Source: Daucus carota subsp. sativus (taxonomy: Eukaryota; Streptophyta; Magnoliopsida; Apiales; Apiaceae). Taken from it: a stretch of 64,000 bases of DNA. Shown here one piece after another: positions 46,871 to 59,647 of this stretch. Both the position numbers and the translations under genes were made by a program. Below the pieces are notes generated by a model. It saw nothing but the letters and a program-made list of their open reading frames with translations. It searched no databases and was not told the origin of the DNA. The stretch spans positions 29,686,527 through 29,750,526 of the forward strand of contig NC_030384.2 in NCBI RefSeq assembly GCF_001625215.2. The letters run 5' to 3'. Positions within the stretch are counted from its first letter, which is position 1. Each line of letters opens with the position of its first letter.

Positions 46871-47831
46871 ATATTCTTCATTGTTTGCTGCAATTATTAT
46901 AAAGATTTATCCGCAAATAATGAATATATACATATATTGATAAAGTTGGATATATTAAAAAAAACATCGATGCATTCATTTTTCGAGAAACTCAAGACTT
47001 TTTGTGTGACAATAAAACTAATTCTCACAAAATGTTATGTGTGTGTGTAAGAGATGAGGGTGGCTCGTCTATAATGAGTAGGTTATATCGTATACGAGGT
47101 CAGATTTTGTATATACTCGATCAACACATATCTCAAATATATACCAAATTTTTACGGGTTAATATCTTGTCAATCCGACTCAAAATTTAAAATTAAGGAC
47201 CGATTCCTCTGTGACATTTTGCCACCTCTATTTGCATCTGTATGTACATGCATTTATATGTATTCACTAAAAAATAAATTCATATGACTTACATATACGA
47301 GGATGATGAAATTTTTACAACAATAAATGAGGACATTGTGCAAATCAGGGAAACATAGAAAAACATCTGTATAATTACAATCAATATAGCCCTTTTGTAT
47401 GAGATTATACTATTTTTATTGTGAAAATATTTTCAGAGCTTTAATAAAAATAGAGGTGTGTAATTGTAGGTGAATTTGATATTCTAAGAGGTACACTGAT
47501 TATCGATTTTGCTATATTGTAAAGAAGAGGTGTGAGTTTAATAGATGGAGATACATATTGATGGAAAGAAAGAGGAAGGGGAAGAAGATGGAAAAGGGAA
47601 AAGAGAGCGAAAAAAAAGATGTTTTTATGTAGTTATCGGGTAAAGAAAGAATGAAAGATAAAAGATATTAATAATAGACTTGGAAGAATCTAGAATAGAC
47701 GAGAAGCTTTGTCAGCTTATAACCGTTACAAATCAGTGTATAAAATATATCAAATATCTATAGGTGGGCTAACTCGATTATAGTGAAAGTGCCTCGGACG
47801 AACTTCTACGCTAGTTATACATTATAATATA

Positions 47832-47861
47832 CTAGCCTTTAACCCGTGCGAAGCACGGGCG
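47832..47861 (-). mobile_element. Helitron-like 3' terminus
   Basis: Read on the minus strand the sequence is a hairpin GCCCGTGC-TTC-GCACGGG, then TTAAAGG and CTAG followed by host T (47831). A hairpin a few bases before CTRR, followed by T, is the Helitron 3' signature. The 5' end (TC after A, at higher coordinate) was not located. Confidence 0.5.
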
Positions 47862-48728
47862 GATATAAAATTCATAATTTATTAATTATAATTTAAATTT
47901 TAATATCATTTTAATAGTATTTAGAATTGATGAATTGGATTTTAACCCGATTATATTTACCAACTGATTATATTTTTTGGATGACTACAAATTATACCAA
48001 TGTCGGTTTATTATAATATAGTATATAAATTATATTTAAAAGAATAATAGTGGTGTTTTTATCCTCTACTACATCTCAAGTGTTTGTAATTTAAATGGTA
48101 TAAAATTCTTTAATGTTGTAATAGCAAGAGAAGTTTACATGTGATAGACTTGTAGTTACAACGGAGATGACCAAACCAAAATTTTGTACGACTACAAATT
48201 AAACCTATGTTGGCTTATTATAGTATAGTATAGATTGCAATTTATATACATTATTTAACATTCATAAAATAATTTTAACTTAATAATCCAAGATATGATA
48301 TATTGGATAAAGAATATGATATATTTACTCAGAAAAAAGAATATGCTATATTGAATAAATAAAATGATATATCATAAAATATTATAAGTTTATCAATTAC
48401 AACGATTACAATTTAGCTGAAAATAAGCGAGACAATGAAAAACAATTAATACAAGATCATGAGATGTGTGTAATTCATTTTTTGAAATAATTATTAATTG
48501 ATATATTTTGAGTATCAAATTATCAATTATCATTAGTCTATTTGAAGGAATATTATTGAATATTAATAAGTTCAATTTTTTTATGATTTGATTTTGAGTT
48601 CGGATTTTGATTCCGAGTATAAAAAATCTGGTTTCGGATGATATCCGTTTGATTGGATTTGAATTTTTAATTTCAAACATTTTTCAGATCAAGTAAAAGT
48701 TTTGAATTTGAATCTGGATTCAATTGTT

Positions 48729-48775
48729 AGTTATATCTTGATGTTTTTTTTTTTGACAGAAGTTATATCTTGATG
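48729..48775 (-). mobile_element. 17-bp LINE tail insertion with target duplication
   Basis: AGTTATATCTTGATG is repeated exactly at 48729-48743 and 48761-48775. Between them lie only an 11-T run and GACAGA. Confidence 0.8.
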
Positions 48776-49233
48776 TTGATCATTGCAGCTTTCTATTTCA
48801 CTCCCCGCAAGCAAAACAAAAAAAATCATTCCCCCGATTTATGTCGGCTTTAAGATAGAAATAGAAATAGAATCTGATATAATAAAAGATAATTCTCAAA
48901 ATCATCCTAAAAAGTTTATTTTTTGAATGAAATTATACTAGCCAGTCTTTTTATTAGTTTATTGAAGCCCCCTGCTCAATGAATCGGCCCCATAATCCCA
49001 TATGTTAACACACATGCACGTAACAAAATTAAGACGTAAACAGCAAAATCCTAATATATTTAACAATAATACTCAAAACCAGGAAAAACATACTTTGTTC
49101 AGCCAACATCCATGCCAAACATTATTTTAGAAACAAAGAAACCTAAAGTCCTAAACTACTTGCATGTTTGACAAGATTGATAGCTTAATTATAGAGCTCT
49201 GAATGACCAAATTAAGCTATGAGCAGCAAGTCT

Positions 49234-51051
49234 TCACTTGGAGGGAGGGAAGAAGATGGCATCTGAGGTCCTTTTAGAGCGGAACTGCTTCTCCACATCC
49301 GAACCCACGTTGAAAGATGCCTGGAGAACTTGCGGAGACAAGGCCTTCCATGCACCAATGCTTCCAGCCAAATGAGTGAATACCGGACTGCAATAAGACC
49401 ACAAGAATTGTAACAAGGCATTAAGAACAAGGACTGATAGTTAAGAGTTAATATCATAGAGTGAAAGAGCACGATTGGATAGTATAAGTGGTGGGTTTAT
49501 CCTTTGTTGTCCCCCTAGCACCCGGGTTGCTCATCCAGAGAAGTATAAGAACAGATACTCCTTTGCAAAGCATATAAATCAAAATTGTCAAAAAATATCA
49601 TAGAGTGAAAAGCCTATAAGGTACTATTTAAATGGTGCTTACTTTGGTGTTGATATGATAGAAAACCATTCCAGGCCTTCTGGATTACCAATCTTTGAAA
49701 CCACGAAAAACCTAGGCACAATGAACAGATTGCCAGTCTCGACTGTTGTTTCCAGAACACGTTTTCCATCCATGCCAACAACCTGAGCACGCCCACTGCC
49801 TCGGACAATGTAAGTCACCTGATAAGCCGAATCACATGAAAAACCCGGAGAACACATTGCACTTCCATCTAGCCTAACAAGATCAGCTCCCAGTCCAACC
49901 TCACCAACCAAAGGCAAATTCTTCGTGTTCAAAACCACGACTCTTCCACCATTTTTGATATCAACATCTAAGGGGGCTTCGAGACAGTTCAACACTAAGC
50001 CGTTTCTGTGTTTCTCACTAGGCTCAGTCATCTTAAAACCTGCATCGAGCTTGACAATTCCATTACCTGATTGATTCCCAATAAGGGTCTTCACGACCTT
50101 ATCGTCCAAGTCCCATGCCCTGCCTACAAACTCTGTTGAAAAGCCTGTGAAGATTCCGTTAGAGCCCGTTAGAAAAAAGTTGGTAAATGAACCAGTTTTG
50201 TGGGCTTTCGAAGTATCTCCCAAAAACAGAAGCACAAGCTCAGTATCCTCCTTATTATACCACCATGTCACCACACCAAATGGAAGAGCAATGGAATCCC
50301 CTGTTTTGATAGGCAGAACCTTCTCTTCTTTCTCCGGAAGAACAATTCCAGCAACTCCACTCCCTAATTATGATCAAACAAACTATGTAATCACATAACA
50401 TATACTTCATATCGAAATTGAAATCTCTTCATCTTAAAAGGGCAAAACCATAATACATTTAAATTTCAAACATATCAATGAGTTTTAGTTCTTACATCTC
50501 CAAGTTAGTAGCTGAAATATGAAAATGTTAAAGCACCCAAATTTATTTATAAAAAAAAAAAAAATCAAGTGTCACGTGACATGATTTAATTTATAATCCT
50601 ATTAAATATAACCGACCTCCTACATACACAATAATCACACTAATTAAAATATTTTAAACTGACACATTATCAACATTACGCCATTTGGGAAGAATTTTGG
50701 GCATCAGATTTGGGTTCTCTAGGATCATTTTATGTCAATATTAATGTTAAAATAGACCATACACCTCATAAATTTCACATATGATGATCACACACGAACA
50801 ACAAATAAAAAGCTCAAATATTGATCTCCACATTTTATTGATGAGATACCTTGAAGAACATAAGCGACCTTAGCAGAATCAGAGTAACTCGGGAGTGCAA
50901 AACCATTCTTCGTAAGAGCAAGTTTCGCCGCACCAATGTTGCCTTGTTTCAGCATTGGTAGATCATTGGGGCACCATGCATGGTAGCTTCCACCATCACC
51001 TCCGTACACTTTCTTGGCCACTTTGGGTGTCAAATCGATGTCCATTTTCAT
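49234..51051 (-). CDS. Cytosolic 11S-globulin-like bicupin (RmlC-like)
   Basis: Three exons: 51051-50850, 50363-49643 and 49387-49234, phases 1 and 2, giving 358 residues. Two cupin domains are recognisable (KVAYVLQGSGVAGIVLP... GDSIALPFGVVTWWYN and YQVTYIVRGSGRAQVV... GNLFIVPRFFVV), with STEFVGRAWDL and a DAIFFPP end. This is the conserved plant family annotated as glutelin-type or 12S-globulin-like, close to Arabidopsis At1g07750/At2g28680. It lacks the signal peptide and the Asn-Gly processing site of true storage globulins, so it is likely a cytosolic protein of unknown function. The ATG at 51045 (MDIDLTPK) has the better context and gives 356 residues; the first ATG is used here. A TATA box lies about 90 bases upstream. 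Confidence 0.93.
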
Positions 51052-51138
51052 ACTGTCTTGAGCTTAAATAAATATATTATAGTTGTAAAAGAATAAGAAG
51101 GGTGATTGTGGATGTTTGTAACTGGCAATATATGTAGG

Positions 51139-51147
51139 CTTATATAG
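51139..51147 (-). promoter_or_regulatory. TATA box of the cupin gene
   Basis: CTATATAAG on the minus strand, about 90 bases upstream of the start codon, implying a 5' leader of roughly 60 bases. Confidence 0.7.
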
Positions 51148-51455
51148 CCAGTAGGTCTCTGGTTTGATCATGATTCCAGTCAGCAGAAGTTATCCAGATT
51201 GCAACGATAAATACTTAAAACAGGGAGTGGGGATGATTTTATTTATCCATGCAATGTAAATGCAACAAGATAAAGCATGATAGTCGGGTGGACTATAACT
51301 TGATTACCTAAAAAGGGTGGATATACAGGTAGTTGTTATAATCTGAATTAGTCGCGATAACTTTCGACAAATGTTAAGAAGTAGAATACAATTTGAAGTG
51401 AGTTTAGTGACTTAAATTAAATAAGGGTCAATTATATAACATAACACTCACTTCA

Positions 51456-51637
51456 CAGAGGCGGATCTAGACCCACAATGTTGGGGGGCACCAAACAAAT
51501 TTTCGGAAAACATCTATATATTTTCAAATCTTGGGGGGTACTTCTATAATTTTGTAAAATTTAGAATGGTGAAAAACTATAAAAAAAAAATTTATGGGGG
51601 GGCACGTGTCCCCCCTGCCTCTTTAGATCCGCCCCTG
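51456..51637. mobile_element. Miniature element with CAGRGGCGGATCTA ends
   Basis: The left end CAGAGGCGGATCTAG and the inverted right end CAGGGGCGGATCTAA nearly match. CTTCA flanks both sides. hAT-like ends, but the exact duplication is ambiguous. About 182 bp. Confidence 0.7.
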
Positions 51638-51639
51638 CT

Positions 51640-52464
51640 TCACACCAATATATCATCCGGGTCACTCTCAAATTTTCGGTCTAATTTGAAATACCGATTT
51701 CAGAAATTGTATCAGTCGTTAAAATTTTAAAAATAAAACGTTAAATTCAAAATAAATCACAATTTGAGAAATGTAACTCATGGGACTTTAACACAGTAGA
51801 CTGTAGAGATTATATGTAGGTATGATTGACTAAATTTCTACATCCAAGAAATGAGTATATATGGATTATTAGGATTCTTCATAACTCATCTCTTGCACCA
51901 TCAATTTACACATTTTTCGGATGAGAAAATTCAATTAATCGTAAATACATAATCTCTAAACCTAGTGTGTTAACACCCAATGAGTTACACTTCTCAAACT
52001 GTCGATTTGTTTTCGAATTTAATTTTTTACTTTTAGAATCTTAACCGATTGATACAATTTATGAAAACAGTCTTTAAAATGAAATCGAAAATTCAAGGGT
52101 GACCTGAATGATATATTGGTGCGAGGTAAATGTCCTATTAGATAATTAACCCGATTAAATAATAAGATAACAACTGATTTAATGTTCAATTTATTTTAAT
52201 AAGAATGACTATAATCATTATTTATATCCGAAATATATATTTATTTTAAATTATTATAAATATATTAAAGATACATAAAAAAGGCCGAGAGTAAAGTTAG
52301 TATAAATAAAATAATCAAAAATTTCCCAAAAAAAAAAGTCCAGAAAATTAACTAAATGTTCTCTTTATGAAATAAGATTAATATCATAAATATGAAGAAC
52401 GAAAATGAAAGGTTAAGCGATGAAACGCATTAACATTTAATTAATAAATGGAAGAATTAATAAA
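51640..52464. other. Intergenic, nothing recognised
   Basis: AT-rich. Bases 51670-51800 and 51960-52110 are diverged inverted copies of each other (TCTCAAATTTTCGG against CGAAAATTCAAGGGTGACC), perhaps an old miniature element. Confidence 0.4.
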
Positions 52465-52720
52465 TTGAGAAAAAAGTGTTACAATCAAATTTCGAACAAT
52501 CCAACATATATTAATTGTGAAAATAATATCATCACAATTGAACTTTTTAGATTTAAGAATTTAAATATCATATGTGTTAAGCGATCAGAAAACAAAGTGA
52601 CTATATGTTTAGCTTATTTTTTGTTTCTTTATCAGGTTGTAATTAACAATTCAAGGGTTTGTCTCGGCTAGGTTTCAGTTATGTATTAAAATTTTCACTT
52701 TTCATCGAAAAAAACATATT
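52465..52720 (+). mobile_element. LINE tail with RNase H-like remnant, plus strand
   Basis: The frame reads FKNLNIICVKRSENKVTICLA and then VVINNSRVCLG, a close match in style to the minus-strand copy at 53.2 kb (FVKRSGNNAAICLVRF). An A-run follows at about 52710. Confidence 0.6.
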
Positions 52721-52823
52721 TTTTAAAATTTTTTATTTATTTACTCTCTTTTTTCCAGAAAATTACTCCCCTCTGATATCACTGTGTCCATTTTTTAGAT
52801 TTCAAAAATAATATATGTTTAAC

Positions 52824-53162
52824 TTTTTTTTTTGTCAAGAGATAATTTCTTGTATAACGAATTGTATCAGAATACAAAAGCCGCTGCAAAGAGTTCTTTT
52901 CGTTCAAGAAAGTTTAATAAAATTTTAATGTTCGATAAGAAAACACCCATAAAGGTCCCGCTACCATTCTTTCTTCCACTCGAGTCCCTGAAAAAATACA
53001 ATACAAATAAAACATAATAAGTTCATACATACAACATAATAATAAAACTATCTAAAATATGGAGGAAAAGAGTTAACAAACTCATAAATAAAAATATGAA
53101 TATAGTATAATTTTTAAAGAATAAGGAAAGTAAAATCAAAAACTTATATAAAACAAATCATT
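52824..53162 (-). mobile_element. LINE 3' tail, minus strand
   Basis: Starts with a T-run and GTCAAGAGATAA. Flanked by ATATGTTTAAC at the left and ACATGTTTAAC at about 53171-53181, a probable target duplication. Resembles the start of the window. Confidence 0.45.
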
Positions 53163-53181
53163 AAAAAATACATGTTTAACT

Positions 53182-53690
53182 TTTTTTTTTTTTTTGACAA
53201 AATGCAAATTCATTCAATTAAATTAAAACAAGTCTAGTCGGGACAAATCCCCAACTAACAATGCAATCAGGTTGATAAACAATAAAACGAACTAAACAAA
53301 TAGCCGCATTGTTTCCAGACCGCTTAACAAACTGAATCCAAGGATTCTTGAAATTGAAAATGAATACAAAGGTTTCTCGAGTAATCCAGCCTACATCAAT
53401 CCCGAAAATGGTAGCTTCACAATTGACCTTCACAACAGTTCCATGGCTGTTGCGGTGTTCAGACGACTCAGTTGTAAAAACTAAGCAATGAGGAACAAGG
53501 GTCCTCGAATAATGAACAACTATAATTTGTGAAAGGTGAGCACATGCGATCGCCACCGTTCCCAGCATACCCCAGCTATCTACATGCCGAGAGCCAGCTA
53601 TAGACATGCCGAAAGTATTAATCATGCGATAAGTTAGATCTCCCAAAACTCCATCACAATCATTCTCATTGATAACACAGAAAGACATAA
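53182..53690 (-). mobile_element. LINE 3' fragment with RNase H-like ORF, minus strand
   Basis: A 15-T run and GACAAAATGCAAATTCATTC (tail read inverted) precede an open minus-strand frame of 156 codons that ends KNPWIQFVKRSGNNAAICLV and CIVSWGFVPTRLVLI, the C-terminal RNase H-like block of plant LINEs. The upstream part of the frame is not clearly conserved. Confidence 0.55.
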
Positions 53691-55923
53691 CAACGCAGAA
53701 TCACCCAAGAATGGGGTACTAAATCAACACACGCCAAAAGACGAGACGGGAAAACACAATCGGACCTTTGATTTCAAAAGATCTGATTTATTCAGAAAAC
53801 AATCAAGCCCAAACTCAAATTCGAAACAGATCCGAGAATAAAACTCGATTGGAATCTTCGAGGTTCAACACTCGATTTTATTGAAAAACAAAAAACTGGT
53901 AAATAGTGGAGAAGATGGAAGAGCGAAAATGATCTTAACTTTTTTAACATGAGAGCTTTTTAGTCCAGTGCGCCATCCACAGAAACATCAAAACATTCTT
54001 GAGTCGAGGTATATATCAATCTTCTCTAATTTTATTCTCCAATTAATTCATACGCGAACACACATGCACCCACCCACTTGTATATACCTGATTCATGTGT
54101 GGATACTGTGATTATATCGCTGTGTTTATGCTGAAATGCGCATTGCTCATAACCTGTTCGCTAAAATGCTTCCTAGAGTAAATGGACTTCATAAATTCGA
54201 CTTTCCTGTTCTCTTTTGTAATTCACAATCAATATGATAAGATAAGGACCAGCCTTATAATTTCTACTTTAGGCCAAAATGCATTGTTCTTGTGAGTTTT
54301 CGAGGTTTACAATTGTATGGAATAATTGCTCTGTAAAATTACTAGGATGAGTCTTGCAGCTTACTTTCGACGCCCTTGAACTGCTAACCAAAATTGTGTG
54401 ACAACTGACGACTGTACTCGGGTTTGCTGTGCTAAAGCTGTGCTTAAATCTTAATACTGTTCCAGTTTGGTTGTACACAGTTCCTTGTTCCTTGCTTAGT
54501 TATTGGCATATTAAATTATCTTTCATCTAAAAATAGACTTAGAAAAAAAAGAGACAGTAGCATTTAAGTTAGGAATCGGGCCTTACATGAATGTATCGCA
54601 CCTTGGAGGGAGATTTCGTTACTCACCGGGGACTAAACAAGCAGCTGTACAATTAAAAGAATCTTTTGTTTTGCTTATTAGTTATTACTAAGTTAGACTG
54701 CCTCTATATCTCTGTATATACTTTATCCCCTGTTATTCAAATCCTACACGTTCAGTTTCTTTGATGATGATGCCAGGTTGTTCTGCTCTTTCATAGTGTT
54801 TTCATTGAGATTTACTTTGTCTTTAAATCTCTCTGTAACTATAAAGTATTATTTTATGAATTTTGTTGTTTTTCAGAAAAAAAAAAACAGATGTTTTACT
54901 GTATGGCTGCCTTCTAGTTTTGACTAGAAATTTTTTTGAAAATGGTTGTAATGTCTTTGATGTGCAAGTACAAGTCTTTTTTGGATGGCAAAGAAAAAGA
55001 GTTTAACTAATAAGTACGAGACTATTTGTATTAAGTGATTTCCGACTTTTAAATTTGAAAACGTTTGTTCATGTAATAAGTCAGAATGTAACTTTAATTA
55101 AAGAATATAACTTAAAGTCAGAAGTTTGTAGCAGGTATTTTCCAAACAACCTATTTTACTTTTGCTATTTTATATGATAGCAGTTAATATCATCATTCAA
55201 ATAGTCAAATATCAAATTTATTTTTATTTTTAAACTTTTAATAGCTCATAAGTTACCTATAATATAAAATTACTCAAACAGATGCCAACTTCAAAAAAAT
55301 TCCACTTATTATGTTAAGTGACCTTAAGTCGGATGTTGGTGATTCAAGCAGTAGTTGTCCCATTAGTTACCTTGTCTATTAGAAGTTTGAGTTTTGAAAA
55401 ATATACAAGCATATACTTATTAAAAAAAAAACAGAGAAATACATGTATGAGAGACCACAAAAAGGGGATAGAAATATATAAGCATATACTTATTTAAAAA
55501 AGAGAGAGAAATACATGTATGAGAGACCTTAATATAAGTTGCATGATTCCTTTTTAAAATTGTATGCTCTTGCTTTACTTGCAGTATGAGAGACCTTAAC
55601 GAGAAGTATGTTTTTAAAGATTAACAACAAGTAAATTGTGAAATTTAGAACTTAATAAAGAATACTGTGAATATGTAATAGATATTCTTTTAATTGTAAA
55701 CTAGGTATTAGTTCTGAAGGGGAATTACCAGCTAATTGCCAACCTAGCTCAACACTTAATGTAACAGGTGTGTGTGTGTGTGTGTGTGTGTATTTATTTT
55801 ATTTATCAAGTACACAAGCTATTTTTCTGTGAAGTTCTTGAGTTAAAATATTTATAACTCTATATCTTTTAGCATATTGTAAACCAGCAATCACAAAGTC
55901 GACATAACTTGAGTTTAAGAAAC
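53691..55923. other. Gene-free stretch before the LYR gene
   Basis: Bases 53700-53960 may be upstream LINE sequence. A roughly 85-bp diverged tandem duplication (AAGCATATACTTATT to TGTATGAGAGACC) lies at about 55406-55528. A (GT)n tract of 12 units is at 55768-55791. A 5' untranslated exon of the LYR gene is possible but not provable. Confidence 0.45.
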
Positions 55924-56742
55924 ATGGCTTCTTCAGAAGCATTACAAGTAGCTAAGCTGTATCGCCACCTTCTCAAATCTGTAAAGAAACACATTGGGAC
56001 TGAGGAGCACAAAGTTCATTTCACTGACTTTATTAAGCAGGAGTTTCAAAAGAGTTGTCAACAGATTGACCCATCGTTGATTCAACACAAAGTGAAGCTT
56101 GCTCGTGACTACACCATACTTCTTAACAGTGTTCACCATCACAAGGTATTGTTGTGTGTGTAAGTCTGTCTGTGCATGTATGTATTTGTTCTTTTGTATA
56201 ATGACATGTGGTACATTCTTAATTAACTTCCTGCTGAGGCATAAGGCATTAGTAATTTGGCTTGTGTCATGCTTATTTTATTATGTGTGTCCTCTTGTAA
56301 TATGAATGATTTGATGGGACATGTTAAAATAGCCTTTTATTGCTACGATCAAGTCAAAGACCTTAAATTACCTAATCGGAGGAAAATACTTTTTGTGAAC
56401 ATATGTCTAATTTCTTGTTTTTGGGAAGATTGGCCTTTTTTTTGAACTCTGTATTGCATTTGTTGTGTATGTCATGATTTCTGTCATTACTTGCTGATCC
56501 ATTCTGAGGGCTAAACTCTAAAATTTCAATTTGAACAGAGACATCTAGTAATATATATACAAATGTAAACTTCGTAATATTGTCATGATGATTTTGGTCC
56601 TGAGTTTTGTTTGCTTGTGGTTTTGTAGGATTTGCTTTTCTCCTACAATATTGCTGTAGATCGTACAGATGAAATGAAGAAAGTGCTTGGGAAATCTGCA
56701 GCAAGTGTGGGTCTACAACTCCCCGAAGTTTACCAACCCTAG
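55924..56742 (+). CDS. LYR-motif (Complex1_LYR) protein
   Basis: Two exons, 55924-56145 and 56629-56742, phase 0, giving 111 residues. The N-terminus carries the LYR motif within VAKLYRHLLKSVKKH, and the sequence is a three-helix bundle with conserved VHFTDFIKQEF, KLARDYTILLNSVHHHK and SYNIAVDRTDEMKKVLGKSA. LYR proteins are small basic mitochondrial factors that bind the acyl carrier protein and help assemble respiratory complexes or handle iron-sulphur clusters. It resembles the Arabidopsis LYR protein At2g39725; the exact client is unknown. The start is the first ATG in good context (AACATGG). The frame upstream of it has no ATG. Confidence 0.92.
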
Positions 56743-59570
56743 ATCATTTGCAGGTTTAGCTCCTTTGCAGCCAATATATTTGGTGAAAGATTTAGAAAAA
56801 TAATACAAGACGATTTTGCAGCTACACTGTTTTTACAGCAGAGAGGTTTTTGCATGGTTTAGCTTCTAAGCAAGCTTGTTGTAATCAAAGATTTGTAAAC
56901 TAATTTAGTTTATATTTTTGCTTAATGAGATATTTAATAATTCGTTTTGTCCAGAGACTCCTATCTGGCTCTTATATATAATATAAAATATATGGCTGCA
57001 AGGAAGTTTGCACACGTTTAAGAGTGTCAACTCCTACAATGTTCTTATACTCTTTTATTTTATATTTTATTAATTTATGAACTTAAAAAGATGGAAAAGT
57101 GATGAATGAGGAGAGAATAAATATTTTATTATTAAAAATAAATTAGTTATGGAGAGACTCCTAAAAGAATAAACTTTTCAATTCCTAGGATTTCTGAGGA
57201 CAAATTCTTAACTAACCTTTAAAAGTCTCATCCAATTTTTAAGGTATCGTTTGGTTCGGACTTTTCTGATATCAGGTATGAGTATTGTTAATTTCAAATT
57301 CATACATGATGTTTGGTTGAAATTTTTTTTATTTTTTTTACAATACTCATTCCTCAAATCCACAAGATATGATATTTTCATATCTATGAGGGGAGATGGG
57401 TACTCAAGAATCAATTTTTTTTCTTTAATTTTCATTTTTATTTTATCATAACATGTAAATTATTAACACAAAATGAAATTAATGATTCAAAAATATAATA
57501 AGTATTAATTTAAATAATATTTTAAATTAATTATAATTAATAATACATAAATATTTTAATTCAACCATATTCATTGCACCATCCAACCAAACACATTATA
57601 TCAAAAATGATGCCTCAACCTGTACCATCCCTAAAAATCACACCCAGAACCTGACATAGTAGAGGATAACCTTTTAACCGACCTCTAAAAGTCTCTTGAA
57701 ATTCTGATAACTAAAATTCTTTAGCTTATATTTAAGAGCTCATACAGAGAGAGTCTCTTAGAGAGGTTGTAATAGCATTTTTAACGATACCCTTAAATCA
57801 TTTATTAAAAAATAATATAATATATGGTTCATTGGTCCCTAACAAGTTAATGCATTAAATACCGTGACAACTCTCACCCTACTCTTTATACTTACTCTTT
57901 AATCAAATTTCTTTATTATTTGAGAGAGAAATCGGAGGGAGAATGAGAGTGAAGCGAAAAGAAATAGTAGAAAGTGAATATTATATTCAATGATAATGAG
58001 TCAGAGCATCTTCAATGTTCAATAGTCTCTTCAAACAAGGTCTTAACTCTAAATTTAAAGAGGATGCGAAAAATTAAAGTTTTAATGAGCTCTTAGTGGT
58101 TCTTTTAAAACTTTAAGACTCCCTCGTCTAGTTTAAAGTTTATTCGGTGTGATACATAACCACTACAAGAAATCCCGCTTAAAAGTTTATTTAGTGTGAT
58201 GTATTCTGTTTATTTTACAAAAAAGGGTTTTGAAACTCACTGAAAAATGTTCAGTACCTATTGAAGGTTCTGATGAACCTCGAGGATGAAGACCAATTGT
58301 TCCTTGAGGCTGCTGGCGGACTAGACAAGAAAAACGGAGTGTATGGGTGCATTGTAAAATTTTAGGATGAAGACCAGTTGTTCCAGGCTGCTGGCGGACT
58401 AGACAAGAAAAACGAAATGTATGGGTGCATTGTAAAATGTTATTTATGGACCAGAAATCAAGGACAGTATTACTAATTCTCGTTATAGGGGCTCCAAGCC
58501 TCCAACTTCAACATGAAGGATATCCAGCAAATGCAAGTTGAGCTAGATAACATGAAGAATTAATTGAAGCAATTACAAGAGATGAGAAATTAGGAATTAA
58601 AAGAAATTAGAAATCAGATGGATGGAAGAGATGAAGAGCCAACTTGTTAAGGTGTTTCATAATCAAAATGAAAATTAAACATTGGTTTACAAGACAGGTT
58701 AGTCTTTTATATGGTATTATGTATGAAGTTTGTATGATTTATGAATTATAACTTGAATGCTTGGATGTTGCTTTTGCTATTTATTTATGTCTTTTTTATT
58801 TTATTAACCTGTTTATTTTATTAAGTGTATAGTATACGGATGTTAAAAGATTTAAATGTATCAATAAAAATACAAAAAAAATTATATTTTACAATTTGCC
58901 AACCATTTTAATTAACAAAACTGAATTATAAATCTTTTAAACTTTAAACGTTATTCACAACTTCACAATATGAAGGTGAAACAAAACTTATATGTTGGTT
59001 GGCACTTGTTGTTTCCTTGATAACAACGGTTTAAATCTGCTAGCAAGTTAACAATGAAATTTTTTATGGAATATTGAATTTGTTTTTAAGTCAACGATCT
59101 CATAATTTATTGGTAAAACATAATAATTTTATAATCATTCTTTTGACAAATATCACAGATAATAACAACTAATATTTATTATTTTCCCTTTTTTTTCATG
59201 ATTACCGTACATCTAAAAAGATACTTACAAAATGCTAAAACATAAAGGCAGAGTCAAATCGAATATTCATCAATTTTCTGAATAAATTATTCTTTTTTAA
59301 TGAAAAAAGAAAAAAGAAAAAGATCCCACGCTGTTGTGTATATATGTTAAATATCAGCCGTTTTCCTGATTTAAAATGATTCCAGATTTCATTAATTTTC
59401 TTTATTATCAATGCAAGAAATATATGATACTCAATCTGCAGTATTATTAACAGTATATTTATTCCATTCTTAATTAGTCAATCAAATTGTCCTTTTCATT
59501 TTCCCCGATTATCCCAAATTCAAAATTTGGCTCTAGACATTACTCCATATTATATTGCAAACGTTCACTC
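56743..59570. other. Intergenic with element remnants
   Basis: 57240-57600 resembles a miniature element (ATCGTTTGGTTCGG at the left, CCAACCAAACAC at the right). 58000-58200 contains GAGCATCTTCAATGTT-type words of Tourist ends. An En/Spm remnant is listed separately. No gene. Confidence 0.45.
58280..58650 (+). pseudogene. En/Spm (CACTA) transposase remnant, internally duplicated
   Basis: The frame EDEDQLFLEAAGGLDKKNGV-YG matches the C-terminal Ptta/En/Spm transposase block that normally reads 'EAAGGxxKKGRVYGLG'. The segment is present twice in tandem (58283-58362 and 58364-58440), the second with a 3-base loss. A coiled-coil-coding stretch follows (MKDIQQMQVELDNMKN, then LKQLQEMRN) broken by stops. 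Confidence 0.6.
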
Positions 59571-59573
59571 GAC

Positions 59574-59581
59574 CATATATA
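59574..59581 (+). promoter_or_regulatory. Possible TATA box of the Ser-rich protein gene
   Basis: TATATA about 70 bases upstream of the ATG at 59648; the leader between them is a GA-rich simple sequence (59584-59647). Confidence 0.45.
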
Positions 59582-59647
59582 CACAGAGACAGAGAGACAT
59601 ACGCAGAGAGAGGAGAGAGAGATAGAGAGCGAGAGAGGTTGAGAGAG

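Larger units (their letters stand above)
46871..49233. other. Gene-free AT-rich stretch
   Basis: Contains the Helitron-like terminus at 47832 and the tiny LINE insertion at 48744. Otherwise AT-rich DNA. Confidence 0.5.
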
